Source: Isoetes taiwanensis (taxonomy: Eukaryota > Streptophyta > Lycopodiopsida > Isoetales > Isoetaceae). Taken from it: DNA of 64,000 bases. Shown here in pieces: positions 34,216 to 46,700 of this stretch (the stretch's first letter is position 1; the number at the start of each line of letters is the position of its first letter). The translations under genes and the position numbers were made by a program. Location of the stretch: positions 810,039 through 874,038 of the forward strand of contig JAJEKV010000141.1 in assembly GCA_021234155.1 (NCBI GenBank), written 5' to 3'. The notes beneath the pieces are model-generated. The model worked only from the letters and a program-made list of their open reading frames with translations, searched no databases and was not told where the DNA came from.

Positions 34216-36565
34216 CATTAAAATTGCCAAGCAAAATATAAATTTAATCACACTTTATGGCTTTGTGATAGTATTCATTCTCCAAAATGTGTCACACCTT
34301 ATTGCATGTAAGTAGTTTGTCCTCACTATGTCACACCTTATTGTGCGTAAGTAGATTATCCTCCTTGTGGACAAATAAAAATACAATTTCCATAGGCCCA
34401 GACACATATAATTAGCTTCCTTTATAGCCTACAGAAACATAGATCAAGAAAGATGAATTTGTCATCCTATAAACTAACATTGTGTAATCTCCATACCAAG
34501 CTTCCGTTGATGAAGATGATGATGAAGTAGTAGTCCAAAGCAATTTTAAACCTTTTCGATGCATGTAACACCAATATAAAATAATGGTAGTGTAGCCAGA
34601 CATCCAGCTACGTGCAACCCACACTTTCAGGGGTTCATGAGGCTCTTTATTTTGAGATAGAGATATATAGATGCAACAACATGGCTTACAGTAATTGTAA
34701 ATTTTATGGAGATCCATAACCCAGAAATTAAAAAACCAAGTCTTTGGTGTGGAAGATTGCTGGAGCTTGAAGAAGATGAAATACTTGCAGCAGACCCCCC
34801 ATTTTGGCTTCTCCGAAGAGTCCCCATATCATGATCTTGTATGGGCATTTGGCATTGCTAATATCATTATTTGAATTGTGATCCATCAATAAAGGATAAC
34901 TGTCCACTTCTCCGACTTTTAGATCCAAGTTCTCATGTCCAATGTCCATGGAATTTGATTTCCTGATTAAACTAGAATAAGCTTGACAAACAGTTCTTCA
35001 AAAATGGCGACGCATGCAGTTTTCAGAAGGTCTATAGCAAAGGTTGCTCCACATTACTGTATATCCCTATTTCAGACATATATGATCTGCAAGAATATTG
35101 TCATTGCAACTGATTCTTATGCTTTAAAAGTTTCATTTCTTTCCAACTTTGATGGTGTGGGATTTAGTCTTAGATGTTGTTCCACGTGATCCGACATAAC
35201 AAGCCATTATTGCTATTAATGCCAGCACTTGTTGATTATTTGATAATATAAGCACAACGGTGAATTTAGTGGGCAAAAATGGGAAATCAAAATGATGTAA
35301 GTTCAAAAGTTTTACCAGCCCACAATTTAGTACTTTGTCTTACCAACAACCTAACTATACTCTAACTGGTTCATCTTTGTACTCCATCTGTCTATCTGGT
35401 CTTATTATAGTGTTCACATACTTCTGCACTAGAAAAACATGATACTGTTAGCGAGAAAATACACATCCTTTTCCCTTTCTCAAAGCTCACCATACCTTTC
35501 TATGGACCATAATACTTCTACTGCAAAATAATTCTTCCGTTTAGAAGAGCTGCTCCCTTTCCTTTTATAGCATAAAATTCCATGGAAAATTCTAAACAAT
35601 TGACAGATCTATGAAATTAGTACCCAGACATGCCTGTTGTTTTACTTGAAACTCTTCAAGTTTGTCACTATAGGAGCCTCTGCTAGTCTCTTTTACTCAG
35701 AGTCATTTGGAATGGTTGTGAAGTTAATGTAAATCAAAATATATTTTTGTTGTTATAAATGTCCTTATCCCAAAATATTACAAAAAAAACTCACAACTTT
35801 TTTGCAATTGAGATGAAGATCACTTTAGCAATATAAAGTTATCATCTTAAATTCTACAATACACACATGAAAAAGAATATGGTATAACAGAAGAAAGAAC
35901 ATCCATGACATTCTTGAGCAAAGGAGTAGATACCTGCTATATGAAATAACGTTAAGTATATTTGCCCTTTTTTGCCTGCCCTGGTTTTGCTAAAATCCCT
36001 GCAAGATAAAACTAGTAGAGACAAAAGCATTTTTATTGAAACTCCTATAGATTCGATATGAAAAGCTCATAGATTAGAGATGCTTACTGTGATAGGTACA
36101 TGTTAACCTTGCAGCAAATACCATGCCATAGTGTAGTATTTTCGGCAAGAACATGGATGTCAGATGAGATTGAATATATCATTTTATATTAGAAAAGGCT
36201 ACGATTATAGAAATCATTGCCAAATGTAAAGATTATAAGGGCCAGGGCAGCATTAGAAAACCTAAGGCTAAAAGCCAGGGCAAGTCAGAGTCTCTATAGC
36301 GATGACATATGAGAAAGGATTGAAGAAGCTCGAAAAAGAGAATAGCTCCAAGATGGTGCGCAAGCAGAGGACCACGATCTTGCCCTTGGCCATTGTCCAA
36401 TTATGCAAAACACACACTAAAACTAACAGGGTGAACAGACATACACTAAAACTAATGTAAGCCATCAATCTATGTCAAGGGTGAATCTCAGCCGCCCAAG
36501 TTAGGGCGTGACGCATTACATACTTACACCAAAACCTTATATTATAAGGTGATAGGTAAGAAGAG
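34216..36565. other. Intergenic, no gene recognised
   Basis: AT-rich DNA with short frames only. A 35-bp unit, TGTCACACCTTATTG.., is duplicated at about 34289-34345. Confidence 0.5.
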
Positions 36566-37100
36566 TAGGGTAGGGTAGGGTAGGGTCGGGTCGGGTAGGG
36601 TAGGGTAGGGTAGGGTAGGGTAGGGTAAGAATAGAGTAGAGTAAGAATACAGTAGAGTAAGAGTAGATAGGAAAATAGAGTAGGAATAGCTAGGAAAATA
36701 GAGTAAGAATCGATAGGAAAATAGAGTAAGAATCGCTAGGAACATAGAGTAAGAATGGGTAGAAGAATAGAGCAAGAATGGGTAGAAGAATAGAGCAAGA
36801 ATGGGTAGAAGAATAGAGCAAGAATAGGTAGAAGAATAAGAGCAAGAATGGGTAGAGGAATAGAATAAGAATAGGTAGAGGAATAGAATAAGAATAGGTA
36901 GAAGAATAAGAATAAGAATAAGAATAGGTTGAAGAATAGAGTAAGAATAGGTAGAGGAATAAGAATTAGAATGGGAATAAAAATTAGGGAGAATAATAGA
37001 GCGGGGAATAGACAGTGAAATATAAAACGAATAAAAAAAATAGGCTGTGTGAAACAAGAATAGCCAAAACAAGAAATAGGAAGCGAATAGGATTAGGCAG
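36566..37100. repeat. TAGGG pentamer tract and purine-rich minisatellite
   Basis: 36566-36626 is (TAGGG)n with two TCGGG variants. It grades into a degenerate array of GAATAGAGTAAGAATAGGTA-type units to about 37100. One strand is almost pure purine. The 176-codon frame on the minus strand (Tyr/Ser/Leu-rich) is a product of the repeat and not a gene. Confidence 0.92.
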
Positions 37101-39366
37101 CCTTGTGTTTAAAACACAAGAAGGCTTAGAATGTTTAAAGAACCAAAAGTAGTAGTACCAAGTTGAGTGCAGTAACAATGTTTAAAGAATCAGTTTTCAA
37201 TGTAGTAGTAAAAAATGTAAAAACCAAGATCAACATATATAAGATAATAATCATATATTGATAAGGTAATAATGTCAACAGTTGGATGAAAGTGGCATTC
37301 AATAATGGCTTTGATAGCATTAGCTAACCATTACTAAATATTGAACTCCATATCTAGGTCTTGAAAGCAAGTGGCAAATAATCATGGGAAATTTTTAAAG
37401 TTCTGGGATCAGCATTCTCAGCCTGTGCAAAGCCAATGGCATCATTGACAATGGTAGGTTAGATAGAATGCTACTAATCCACAAGAAATTTATTTCTTCA
37501 GTTTAATTTGTTGTGTTCAAACAGTGTTGCTAATGCAAGCATATCGTGCATGGGTGTTCTAAAGTGATGCTAATGCAAGCATGTCGTGCATGGGTGTCTC
37601 AAAGTGATGATTCATCACTGCTAAGATCTCACTTCTTGCTTGATGTAATCCCTTATTTAGTTTGTGAAGATAGTCTCGTATGGTAGAGAAGGTTCCAGCA
37701 CAACAAAAGTTCTACTGCTATTTGATTTGCAGGTGCGACAACCATATCAATATCCTGCTGGTGCCACTCATATGGGAGAAGCGAAACACCAATATTCCAT
37801 AAGATGTACTAACCAACTTCTAGAGTACCATATGTAAAGTTTGTAATAGGAACTACAACTAATATTTCTCTATAGTTACTTGCTCTGGCCAAACGACAAT
37901 CAGCTTGCATAAGACATGGTTGACTACTATTATGCACATATTGCATAAGCCGGATCTGTTCATGCTACTATGATTGTCTCCCTCATTGGCAAAGGAGAGT
38001 ACTCCGTACAGTGTATGGCAAAGTATTTGAAATGAATAGGAAAATTTCCTTCTAGCCTTAGGATGAACAGGCACATGCGGATTTGGGCTGGATTTATCCT
38101 GCTAATAATTGGTTCGGAAAATTTTCTTTAAGTCTCAGAAACAAAAAGAATTTGTACACGACAAAGAATTTTCTGTGTATCATACATCTCTTTACGTTGT
38201 ATGATTTCTACCTTCTTGCTACCAATGATAATAACAATGTTCCACAATGGTGAATGGTGAGCTCACTGCAGTATAGAACATTCTGAGAAAAGGCCCATCC
38301 CATCGCAGTTTTCTAATACATTAGACGACTGATTGGATGCTGCCATAAGCACAGGTCCGAAAGATCTTCTAAGTGGTTATGCACGCTAGTACTAATCTGA
38401 TCATCTGAAATTTTTTTGATATAGCAATCACAAGCTCGCAATGACCAAATCCAGCATAGAAAATAGAAAGAACGGGGAGAAACGAATCTCTGCCTCACCG
38501 TCCTGCTCTTGATGCCAAACTTCTATTATCAGATCCTTGTTGGGTAAAGAAAGGAATGAACCAAAAGATTTGAATTTTATTTCTTTGGTCTGGCCCTAGC
38601 CCGTTTATTACGTGGAGACATACATAAGTATAATTAGAGAACCATTAAAATAAAATAAAAATATACTAAACAACTATATAAAAAAAATATTCTATAACTT
38701 ATTTTTTTAAACAAAAAAAATCCTACTTATATGAAATTGAATGGGAAAAATCCTTATACGCCTCTTTTTTGATCGGTCGTATATCCTGCTATATTTTATG
38801 TGAACTGGAAAACCATTTTTTGAACTGGAAATTCTGTGAAGCGCTTAGGACTTTGCTGCACGTAGACTCCGTACGTCATGAGTTAGCATTCTTACATTGC
38901 TTATACTAGCGCCTCATTCTCTCACTAGCGCCTCACTCTTTCTCTCTAGGGTTCAGTCACATTCTCCCTCCATACTCTCAGCTTCCTTCCCACTCTTCTC
39001 CCTACTTGCTACCTTTATTTCTCCTCCCCAACACAATACTATCAATGCATTCGCTCTCTTGACTCTATTGGCCACCTTCTCTATCTAAATAGCCTTTTCG
39101 CCCCCTTTCACTCACTATAAGTCACTTACTCCGTGCCAAAAGCTTTTCCAAAATGTGCGAACAAGCCATTGGCACGAGCTTTATAGTCCTTATTGGCCCT
39201 CATAGCCTCCTCTAACCACGAGATTGCCAAAAGCATTCCAAATCCATACTCTTCGCACCCCTCAACCCCATCCCAAAAGAATCCCGACGTTGGCCAGAAT
39301 TAAACCTCCTTCCCATAGGGTTGAACCCCGCTCCCTCTGCCAACCACCGAGGGTGGGCATCGATTG
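37101..39366. other. Intergenic with minor repeats
   Basis: No gene recognised. A 40-bp unit (TGCTAATGCAAGCAT.TCGTGC) is duplicated at about 37531-37612. A possible worn primer-binding-like word lies near 38503-38520 (see rejected items). Confidence 0.5.
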
Positions 39367-40737
39367 TGTATCCTACTTTGAACTAGTTGAGTCTTTATGA
39401 ACCTTTTACCTATACTCTAAACCTTCGATATCTTACACCCCTTTCTCTCCCCTTCCTTGATTACTTCATCCCCAGCCAACCCTATATCTTCATCAATAGC
39501 TTCATCTTCCATTCTATGCATCTATTTTTGGCCAATCTCCATCCTCTCATCCGTGTCCATTCTTGTATATTTGGACTTTTCAGGGATGCTATGTTCGATA
39601 TCAGCAGCATAATATTTTAAAACATTCTAATTATTAATGAGCAGACTCCAATCTTCAGTATCCTCTTCTATATCATCTTCTCGAGCTCCATAAAGGGGTT
39701 TGAGGGGTCCATGCTGCATTCCATTAATTATACTAGTGAACTCTTGAGAAGCCCCAGAAGCCCCAACATTTTCTTCTATTTTGTCTGTATTATACATTAG
39801 CTCATGTTCACGCACTTTGGAAGCTTTACAACCAATCATCGGCATCACGACATCTAAGCTCTGATTCATGCTTCCAACTTTAGAAATAGAGGATCAGTAG
39901 TGGCAGCATCCTTGTCCAAATTACTGACACCTCTCTTCAGTGTCTCCAATATCTCTGCATAATTATTATCTTGAAGTTATTCATCACATCATCTGAGTCA
40001 TTGGGTGTAACTGTGCTCTTAATGGTGTTGATGTCAGGGGCTGTTCCTCAAGGTTCTCCCCTCTCGTAGCTTGATTCCTCTTTGACCTCCATTTCTTGAA
40101 ACCCCCTAGCTAGTTGACCAAGGTAGTTTAGTTCAATTTGCTAATGGACTAATATTTTTAGTTAATGCTCTGATGCTATATTCCTCCCCTGGGATGTTTT
40201 ATCCAAGTTTTGAGGGTGTGATCCTATATGTCATTATGGTGTATTCATTGTTCATGCATGGCAGCACAAAAAAAGAATTGCCAACAATTTTTGAAGTTCA
40301 AAAAGTGCTTTTCAATTGGAACTTGTTGATTTTGGCTGGCCAGACCCCAAAAAAAAAAATGGTTGACAAGTTGCGTACCTTTATTACAACAATTCAAATG
40401 AGGAAATACAAAAATGTAATGAAGACTCTTTGTACATAGGACATTCATATTACACACCAAACTCAAAAGTTCACATGGCCCTTTCATGTCATTAAGGAGT
40501 TGCTTAACATAATGAAGACACCCCATCATCATATTCCATGATGCTACCTTTCTAAGCAGACATGATTTGTGCAATCCTTCTATTTATATTATTACATTCC
40601 TAATTATCCCACATAGTAAAGGACTACTTGGGTAGCATTAAGTTTTTCTCAAAATATGGAACATCTTGGATAATTTCCTATTATCAACTTCAATTCATAA
40701 TGCTGGACATTTGCAAATGATCCAATATTAATTGTCA
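39367..40737 (-). repeat. 1.1-1.4 kb dispersed repeat, copy 1
   Basis: 39367-39620 matches 59343-59600, and 39629-40737 matches both 40738-41850 and 59607-60575. On the minus strand it encodes a damaged version of a 121-aa frame best kept in copy 3 (MNQSLDVVMPMIGCKASKV...). Source unknown; probably part of a transposable element. Confidence 0.85.
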
Positions 40738-41850
40738 TTAATGAGCGGACTCCAATCTTCAGTATCCTCTTCTATATCATATTCTCGAGCTCCATAAAGG
40801 GGGGTCCATGCTGCATTCCATTAATTATACTAGTGAACTCTTGAGAAGCCCCAGAAGCCCCAACATTTTCTTCTATTTTGTCTGCATTATACATTAGCTC
40901 ATGTTCACGCACTTTGGAAGCTTTACAACCAATCGTCGGCATCATGATATCTAAGCTCTGATTCATGCTTCCAACTTTAGAAATAGAGGATCGGTAGTGG
41001 TAGCATCCTTGTCCAAATTACTGACACCTCTCTTCAGTGTCTCCAATATCTTTGCATAATTATTATCTTGAAGTTATTCATCACATCATCTGAGTCATTG
41101 GGTGTAACTGTGCTCGTAATGATGTTGATGTCAGGGGCTGTTCCTCAAGGTTCTCCCCTCTCGTAGCTTGATTCCTCTTTGACCTCCGTTTCTTGAAACC
41201 CCCTAGCTAGTTGACCAAGGTAGTTTAGGTCAATTTGCTAATGAACTAATATTTTTAGTTAATGCTCTGATGCTATATTCCTCCCCTGGGATATGTTTTA
41301 TCCAAGTTTTGAGGGTGTGATCCTATATATCATTATGGTGTATTCATTGTTCGTGCATGGCAGCACAAAAAAGAATTGCCAACAATTTTTGAAGTTCAAA
41401 AAGTGCTTATTTAATTGGGACTTGTTAATTTTGGTTGGCCAGACCCAAAAAAAAAAAATGGTTGACAAGTTGCATACCTTTATTACGACAATTCAAATGA
41501 GGAAATACAAAAATGTAATCAAGACTCTTTGTACATAGGACATTCCTACTACAAACCAAACTCAAAAGTTCACATGGCTCTTTCATGTCATTAAGGAGTT
41601 GCTTAACATAATGAAGAAACCCCCATCATCATCCATGATGCTACCTTTCTAAGCAGACATGATTTGTGCAATCCTTCTATTTATATATTACATTCCTAAT
41701 TATCCCACATAGTAAAGGACTACTTGGGTAGCATTAAGTTTTTCTCAAAATATGGAACATCTTGGATAATTTCCTATTCTCAACTTCAATTCATAATGCT
41801 GGACATTTGCAAATGATCCAATATTTTTTATTGCATTGTTACTTGACTTT
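40738..41850 (-). repeat. Dispersed repeat, copy 2 (tandem with copy 1)
   Basis: Direct tandem duplicate of 39629-40737 with a few per cent differences and small indels (for example loss of 9 bp near GGGGTCCATGC). It lacks the 250-bp left section that copies 1 and 3 share. Confidence 0.88.
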
Positions 41851-41964
41851 TGCCTAGCTTTAAAACAAAAGTTAAAAGTTGTAACCAACAAAAGCTTTGA
41901 TATATAATATGTGAAAGGTATACAATATCATATAATATATGTAGAATACAAATTGAAGAATGAT

Positions 41965-42342
41965 TCAACGTTGGAGGAGCTGCAGTAACAGAGCCAAGGA
42001 ACCAACCATGCCAGAGTTGGTATAAGTGGTAGGTTCAGATTGCTGATAGTTATTTCGGTCATCAGCATATTGATCAGAATGGTCAGGACCTCCAACAACA
42101 GCTCCAGTCAATTCGTTAGGATTTGGCTGACTGCTACTGTAATATTCAAATCCTTCGCCACATTTGATGCGCTGGGGATGAACCCAAACAGAAGGAAGAG
42201 AGGATCCACGGTGATGGATATGGAGGGGATATTTAGAACCAAATCCGACCATGTAAGACATGCCCATAGGATTGAGGCCAAGGATATAATCAATCTGCTG
42301 TTTGGCGAAGTCTCGGAGGCGTTGGGGATGGAGGGTCTTCAA
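41965..42342 (-). pseudogene. GH9 endo-1,4-beta-glucanase C-terminal exon
   Basis: The minus-strand frame reads [28 protein letters not shown] and continues to a stop. It matches both glycoside hydrolase family 9 signatures: the His signature [17 protein letters not shown], and the Asp/Glu signature [19 protein letters not shown] that holds the catalytic Asp and Glu. Plant GH9 enzymes cut beta-1,4-glucan in the wall and are about 480-620 aa; only the last 115-125 residues are present. The frame opens just after a TTTTAG acceptor at about 42350, so this is the natural last exon. I found none of the upstream exons in the next several kb, so it is probably a gene fragment; a very long intron is the alternative. 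The fragment itself has no stops. Confidence 0.85.
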
Positions 42343-42378
42343 ACTAAAACGACTTGCAGTACTGCACTAGGCTTTTTA

Positions 42379-43723
42379 GTTTCTTACTAAATGTCTTCAG
42401 AAAGAGTAAAAGTTTTATTTCTCCTGTGTATGCAACTTCTATGGAAGAGTATTATCATCTTTGAAATATAACGACCTGTAGTGGTTTTCTATTATATAAC
42501 GACCTGTCTTCTATTATAGTAATGTTTGCTACCAGTAGTGGTTCTCCAGGCCTCCCCGAGGCTTGACCTCGGGACTGATAAGTTCAAGGCTCTGGGAGTT
42601 TTGTACATACTGGCTATATATATATATATCCAAAAGATATGATAGGCTTCCCAAACTGTTATGCTAATAACTGGATCTTGGTCAATATGGATAAATCCTA
42701 ATGATCATAAGCCTGGAACGCATGTTTCATGCACTTGTAGGATCTGCAGAAAATAGCCTATTTCTTGAACCAATAGCATCCTTTACCTCATTTAACATAA
42801 CTGTACATAGCATTCCTAAATAGACTGGCTTTTGGTTTTGAAAAAATATTGGTACATAACGTAAGGTTGTGATATACCTACAGCTGAAGTAAGCCGGCCC
42901 TCTCCAGATTGTGTAAGCCTGGACCTTTGATAAGCCCGTTCATTCCAAGTTTGGTGGACACTCTTCAAGACACAATTTAGAACTTTACAAGCATGGTACT
43001 GAGCTTCTAACCTATGGTAGAAACCTAGGTGCCCATTGGACCATTAGTTTAACTGCTCTACAAACAATATACTTGTTCCCTAAATTACCATATAATTTTA
43101 GAGCATGGTTTCTCTTGATACGGTATGGCACCCACCTCTGCCCTTTAATATTTTTGGTTTTTTGTTCTAACATATTTCCGTCTACCTATGGGGGTAAAAT
43201 TGGACCATTGATTTTCTAACATGGCATTTTCGCAACCCTATTTTCTCTGGAAAATTTCTTTATTCTTCTTTAGGGTTCCGCTTCATGTAACAGAAAGTTT
43301 GACGCTCGTTGCTCTGCCGCTTAGTGTTGATTCAGACTCTTACGGCAGCCTATTATTATCCCAAGTTCTTGTACTCATGGCATCGATGATCCCATTAACC
43401 TCCTGCCAGAAATATCTCTTACAGGAATAGCTGGATAGGTATGCAAAAAGGTATGTTATTTTCTAACTGCTCTTGTGTAAATCTCTGCCGAAATTTCATA
43501 CAGATAAACCTTTATCTATTTCTCTGCCTTCCTATCTATTTTCCAAGCCGGAAATGAGATGGCATACGTACTTGTTAGGGTTGTATCCCTTTAAAAATAG
43601 CAATGAGTTTGGCCGTAATGCTTTGCCTTGTTTTGTTGGTCATGCTGTCTGCCGGATCTCCGCCATTCTGACCCTTTATCCCGAATTACATATTTCTGAT
43701 CTTGTTACAAATTTTCGGCTGAT
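42379..43723. other. Intergenic; promoter of the 581-aa gene
   Basis: No gene recognised; a (TA)n run lies at about 42617-42630. The last few hundred bases precede the ATG at 43724 and probably hold its leader. Confidence 0.45.
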
Positions 43724-46700
43724 ATGGGCAAGACAGAAGGTGCCACCAACAAGGGGGCCACTAGAGCCAAGCTTCTTGATCTCATTAAGAAAGCAGGGCT
43801 TGATCTCAATGCCTTGTGTAGAGCTGAGGGCGAATCCATTGCTCAGCCTACTAAGATGTTCTTGGAAAGGGTTGTGGAGAGATTTCATCTTGATTCTTCT
43901 ACACCAGCTTCCTTTTTCACTGCCAAGAAGGTTGCAGGACCAAGTAATCCTACCAGTGTCAAGAAGTTTTTTACTGCTGTAGGGGATGCATTGGATAAGG
44001 AAATTACATGTCCACAAGTCACCAATATTGCTGAAAACACTCAACAGGAAGAACAGTGTACTGCTGAACCCGATGGGGATGAACCTCTCCAACTCAATCA
44101 GGTTTTATTTAAGTTCTTATGGTTTCTTTGCTATTTAGATCTCATGGAGTTAAGAAAAGTTGGCCAGTTACTCTATATTATTCGTTCCCAGCGTGCCAAC
44201 TATCTGATTCTACATAATTTATGACTTGCATGAATGTTTAAAAATCCCTTTCCATAGGAAGGCATCTTTCTCTAAATAAATGGTTAATAATACCAGCATA
44301 TAGAATCAGAATTTGATGGTCTTAAACCTGCTATAGCAGTAGGTTTTTCCTATCTTTCTAGATCTTCACTACTCTAACTTAAGATATACATGGAATAAAT
44401 TGGTAAGATAATGTTGAATCTATGGCTTAAAGTACTTCCCTTCTTTTGGTTCATCTCGGAATTACATTACATTTTCTGATTTGCAAAAATATCTCAAGTT
44501 GCTATGGTATCTATTTTTTGCTGTATTCTGGTTTTTATCATGTATTACATGGACTAACATTTTGGTGAAGGGCGAAGAGCCGAGTAAAACAATAGCTTAC
44601 CTGTCATCCCTTGTCTCGCTACCATTCTTATGCTAACGTTGACATGGTTGGGTGCAGGTAACCTGTTTTACTCCTCCAAATCTTTGTTGATCTTTGGATG
44701 CATGGAGTTCTTGGTACAGGAAGCAAGTCTACAACATATTGCTGTTTTAGACATCATGATTTCTCAAGTTCATTTTTCCTCCTTTTTTTTAATGTCTTTA
44801 CTCTAAGGCTGGTAAGCATCTTTGAAAACCTTTTGGCCTTACTTTTGCAAATAATATTGGAACACCTTCATTTCAGTCTGTTTGAGCCTAATATAAGGCA
44901 TTTGATTTACATAAGCAGTACTCTTTTTGATGTGGCATATTATGCTTCACATGGAACATGCCTTCATATGGATATATTTCAGAAATACAATTTACTATGA
45001 AATAATATTGGAAATATTTCTGCATATTTTGTGTGTTCAAATTTTTCTGAAATAAGCATGTTTGAAAATGCTGTATTTGCCATTTTGGTTGCAAAGGATT
45101 ATATCACCATCTGTCTGGCTTATTTATACTGCTCTGTTGCATCGAAAATATTCATTTACATTTATGCCCATGACATTCTATATATTTGGGTTTGCACTGC
45201 ATTATTTCTCCTTAGATTATGGTAAAGATCAAGCTCTATTTCTAGAGATGTATTTGCTGAAACTTCTCTATTAAGTCGTATTTAATTAAAGTGGGACTCA
45301 TTCCATTCCCATTTTTTTTCGGAACCCGGTTAATTTACATAAAAAGTAGCAGCCCGACCCGAAAACTATCCTTAATTCGAATTTTTGAATAAAACTCTGA
45401 ATCCGAGCTGTGCTGCAGTTTTCCCAGGTTCGCGAGTCGAGAACAAAAACAATGCAACTGAAACAAAGGAAATTCATTAAAGTTTGAAACCAAAGATGTA
45501 GTTGAAAAAGAATTTTTATTAATAAATTGAACAGATACAATGTATTTTACATCGGACGCAGAGACCATGGCGGTCTTCTTTGTCACTCTGATTACATCAT
45601 CTTGGTAGGTGGTCCACCTTAGGGGATTAACTTGTGGCGCTTCTTCATGCCGTCTGTAAAGCCTTGGGGGCAACCTTTGAAGAGTGTGGAATGCCTCACG
45701 TGGAGGTGCCTCTGGAGCTACCGGCCGACTCCCCACCGACTTCTCCCACTTTCGCCTCCCGCAGACCTTTCATCCGAATATGCTCCTTCCCCAACCTCAA
45801 AAGTGGATGTTATGCAATGCTTGCAATATGCCTTGAGCTTCTGGACTTTCTCTTTGTTCTTCGCTTTGTTCTTTATTCCCGTGGTGTAGCGAGCAACCTC
45901 GAATTGGCAGCAACCTTGTCCCAAAGGCGGGCAAGAGTGTAGCGTGGCCGGGATGCACGTGCGAAGCGGTATTTCTTCCGCCTTGGCGGGATCCGGTGCC
46001 GCTGGCGGTCTGTGATGCCCGCGGGGATGCGTGGCGGTGTCGGGATGCGTGCTCGAACCACACGGAGCAAGGAGAGTATGATTAACAATTCACGGTGTCA
46101 TTAGTCAAAGCGTGAAAAAGAACGTTGAAATCAAATTACAGCGGAGAACATTCATTCCATACAACCGCATCCAATGACGTGGGAAGTAGTGTCTTTCTCG
46201 ACTTCGCGAAATCGAGAAAGGCCCATAAAGTCAAAGTACAACCATTCTCATTAGAATATGGTTGCATCCAATCACACACGGAAGCATACAAATGCTTTTG
46301 TCAACGAGACAACCAGCATGCCCAGGAAAGGCCCAGGAAACCCAATATACAAGCATTATCATAATAGATTGTACAAGCATTTCATCAACACGACAAGCAT
46401 GAGTCGAGAAAGGCATCGAAAACTCAATATACAAGTATATTCATTACAAAATGGTCAATACATGTGTTCACGTTCGATTACAATATTCACACAATTTGAC
46501 TATCCGAAAGCAGGGGTCACTCTTCTTGTTCACCAAAGTATTTGTCGTCCATAGCTTTCATGATCGGCTTGCTCTCTGGATCGGGTTCCGTGAGGCTCGG
46601 ATAGTTCGTAAGCACATCGGCGACAAGAATGGCAAAGAGGGATTCCGCCAAGACAGGACAGAGTCCGAAGGACAACCACCTATCTGTCTCATATTCTTCA

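Noticed and set aside
36542-37072. 176-codon Tyr/Ser/Leu-rich frame on the minus strand
   Set aside because: It is the translation of the TAGGG/GAATAG repeat tract, with no non-repetitive segment.
38503-38540. Minus-strand word TTTGGCATCAAGAGCAGG resembling a tRNA-Met primer binding site
   Set aside because: It has an extra base and mismatches relative to TGGTATCAGAGC, and no LTR pair or gag is nearby.
39287-39360. SINE-like GGTTCAACC on the minus strand with a TGGTTGGCAG word
   Set aside because: The two boxes are only about 10 bp apart, too close for a pol III promoter.
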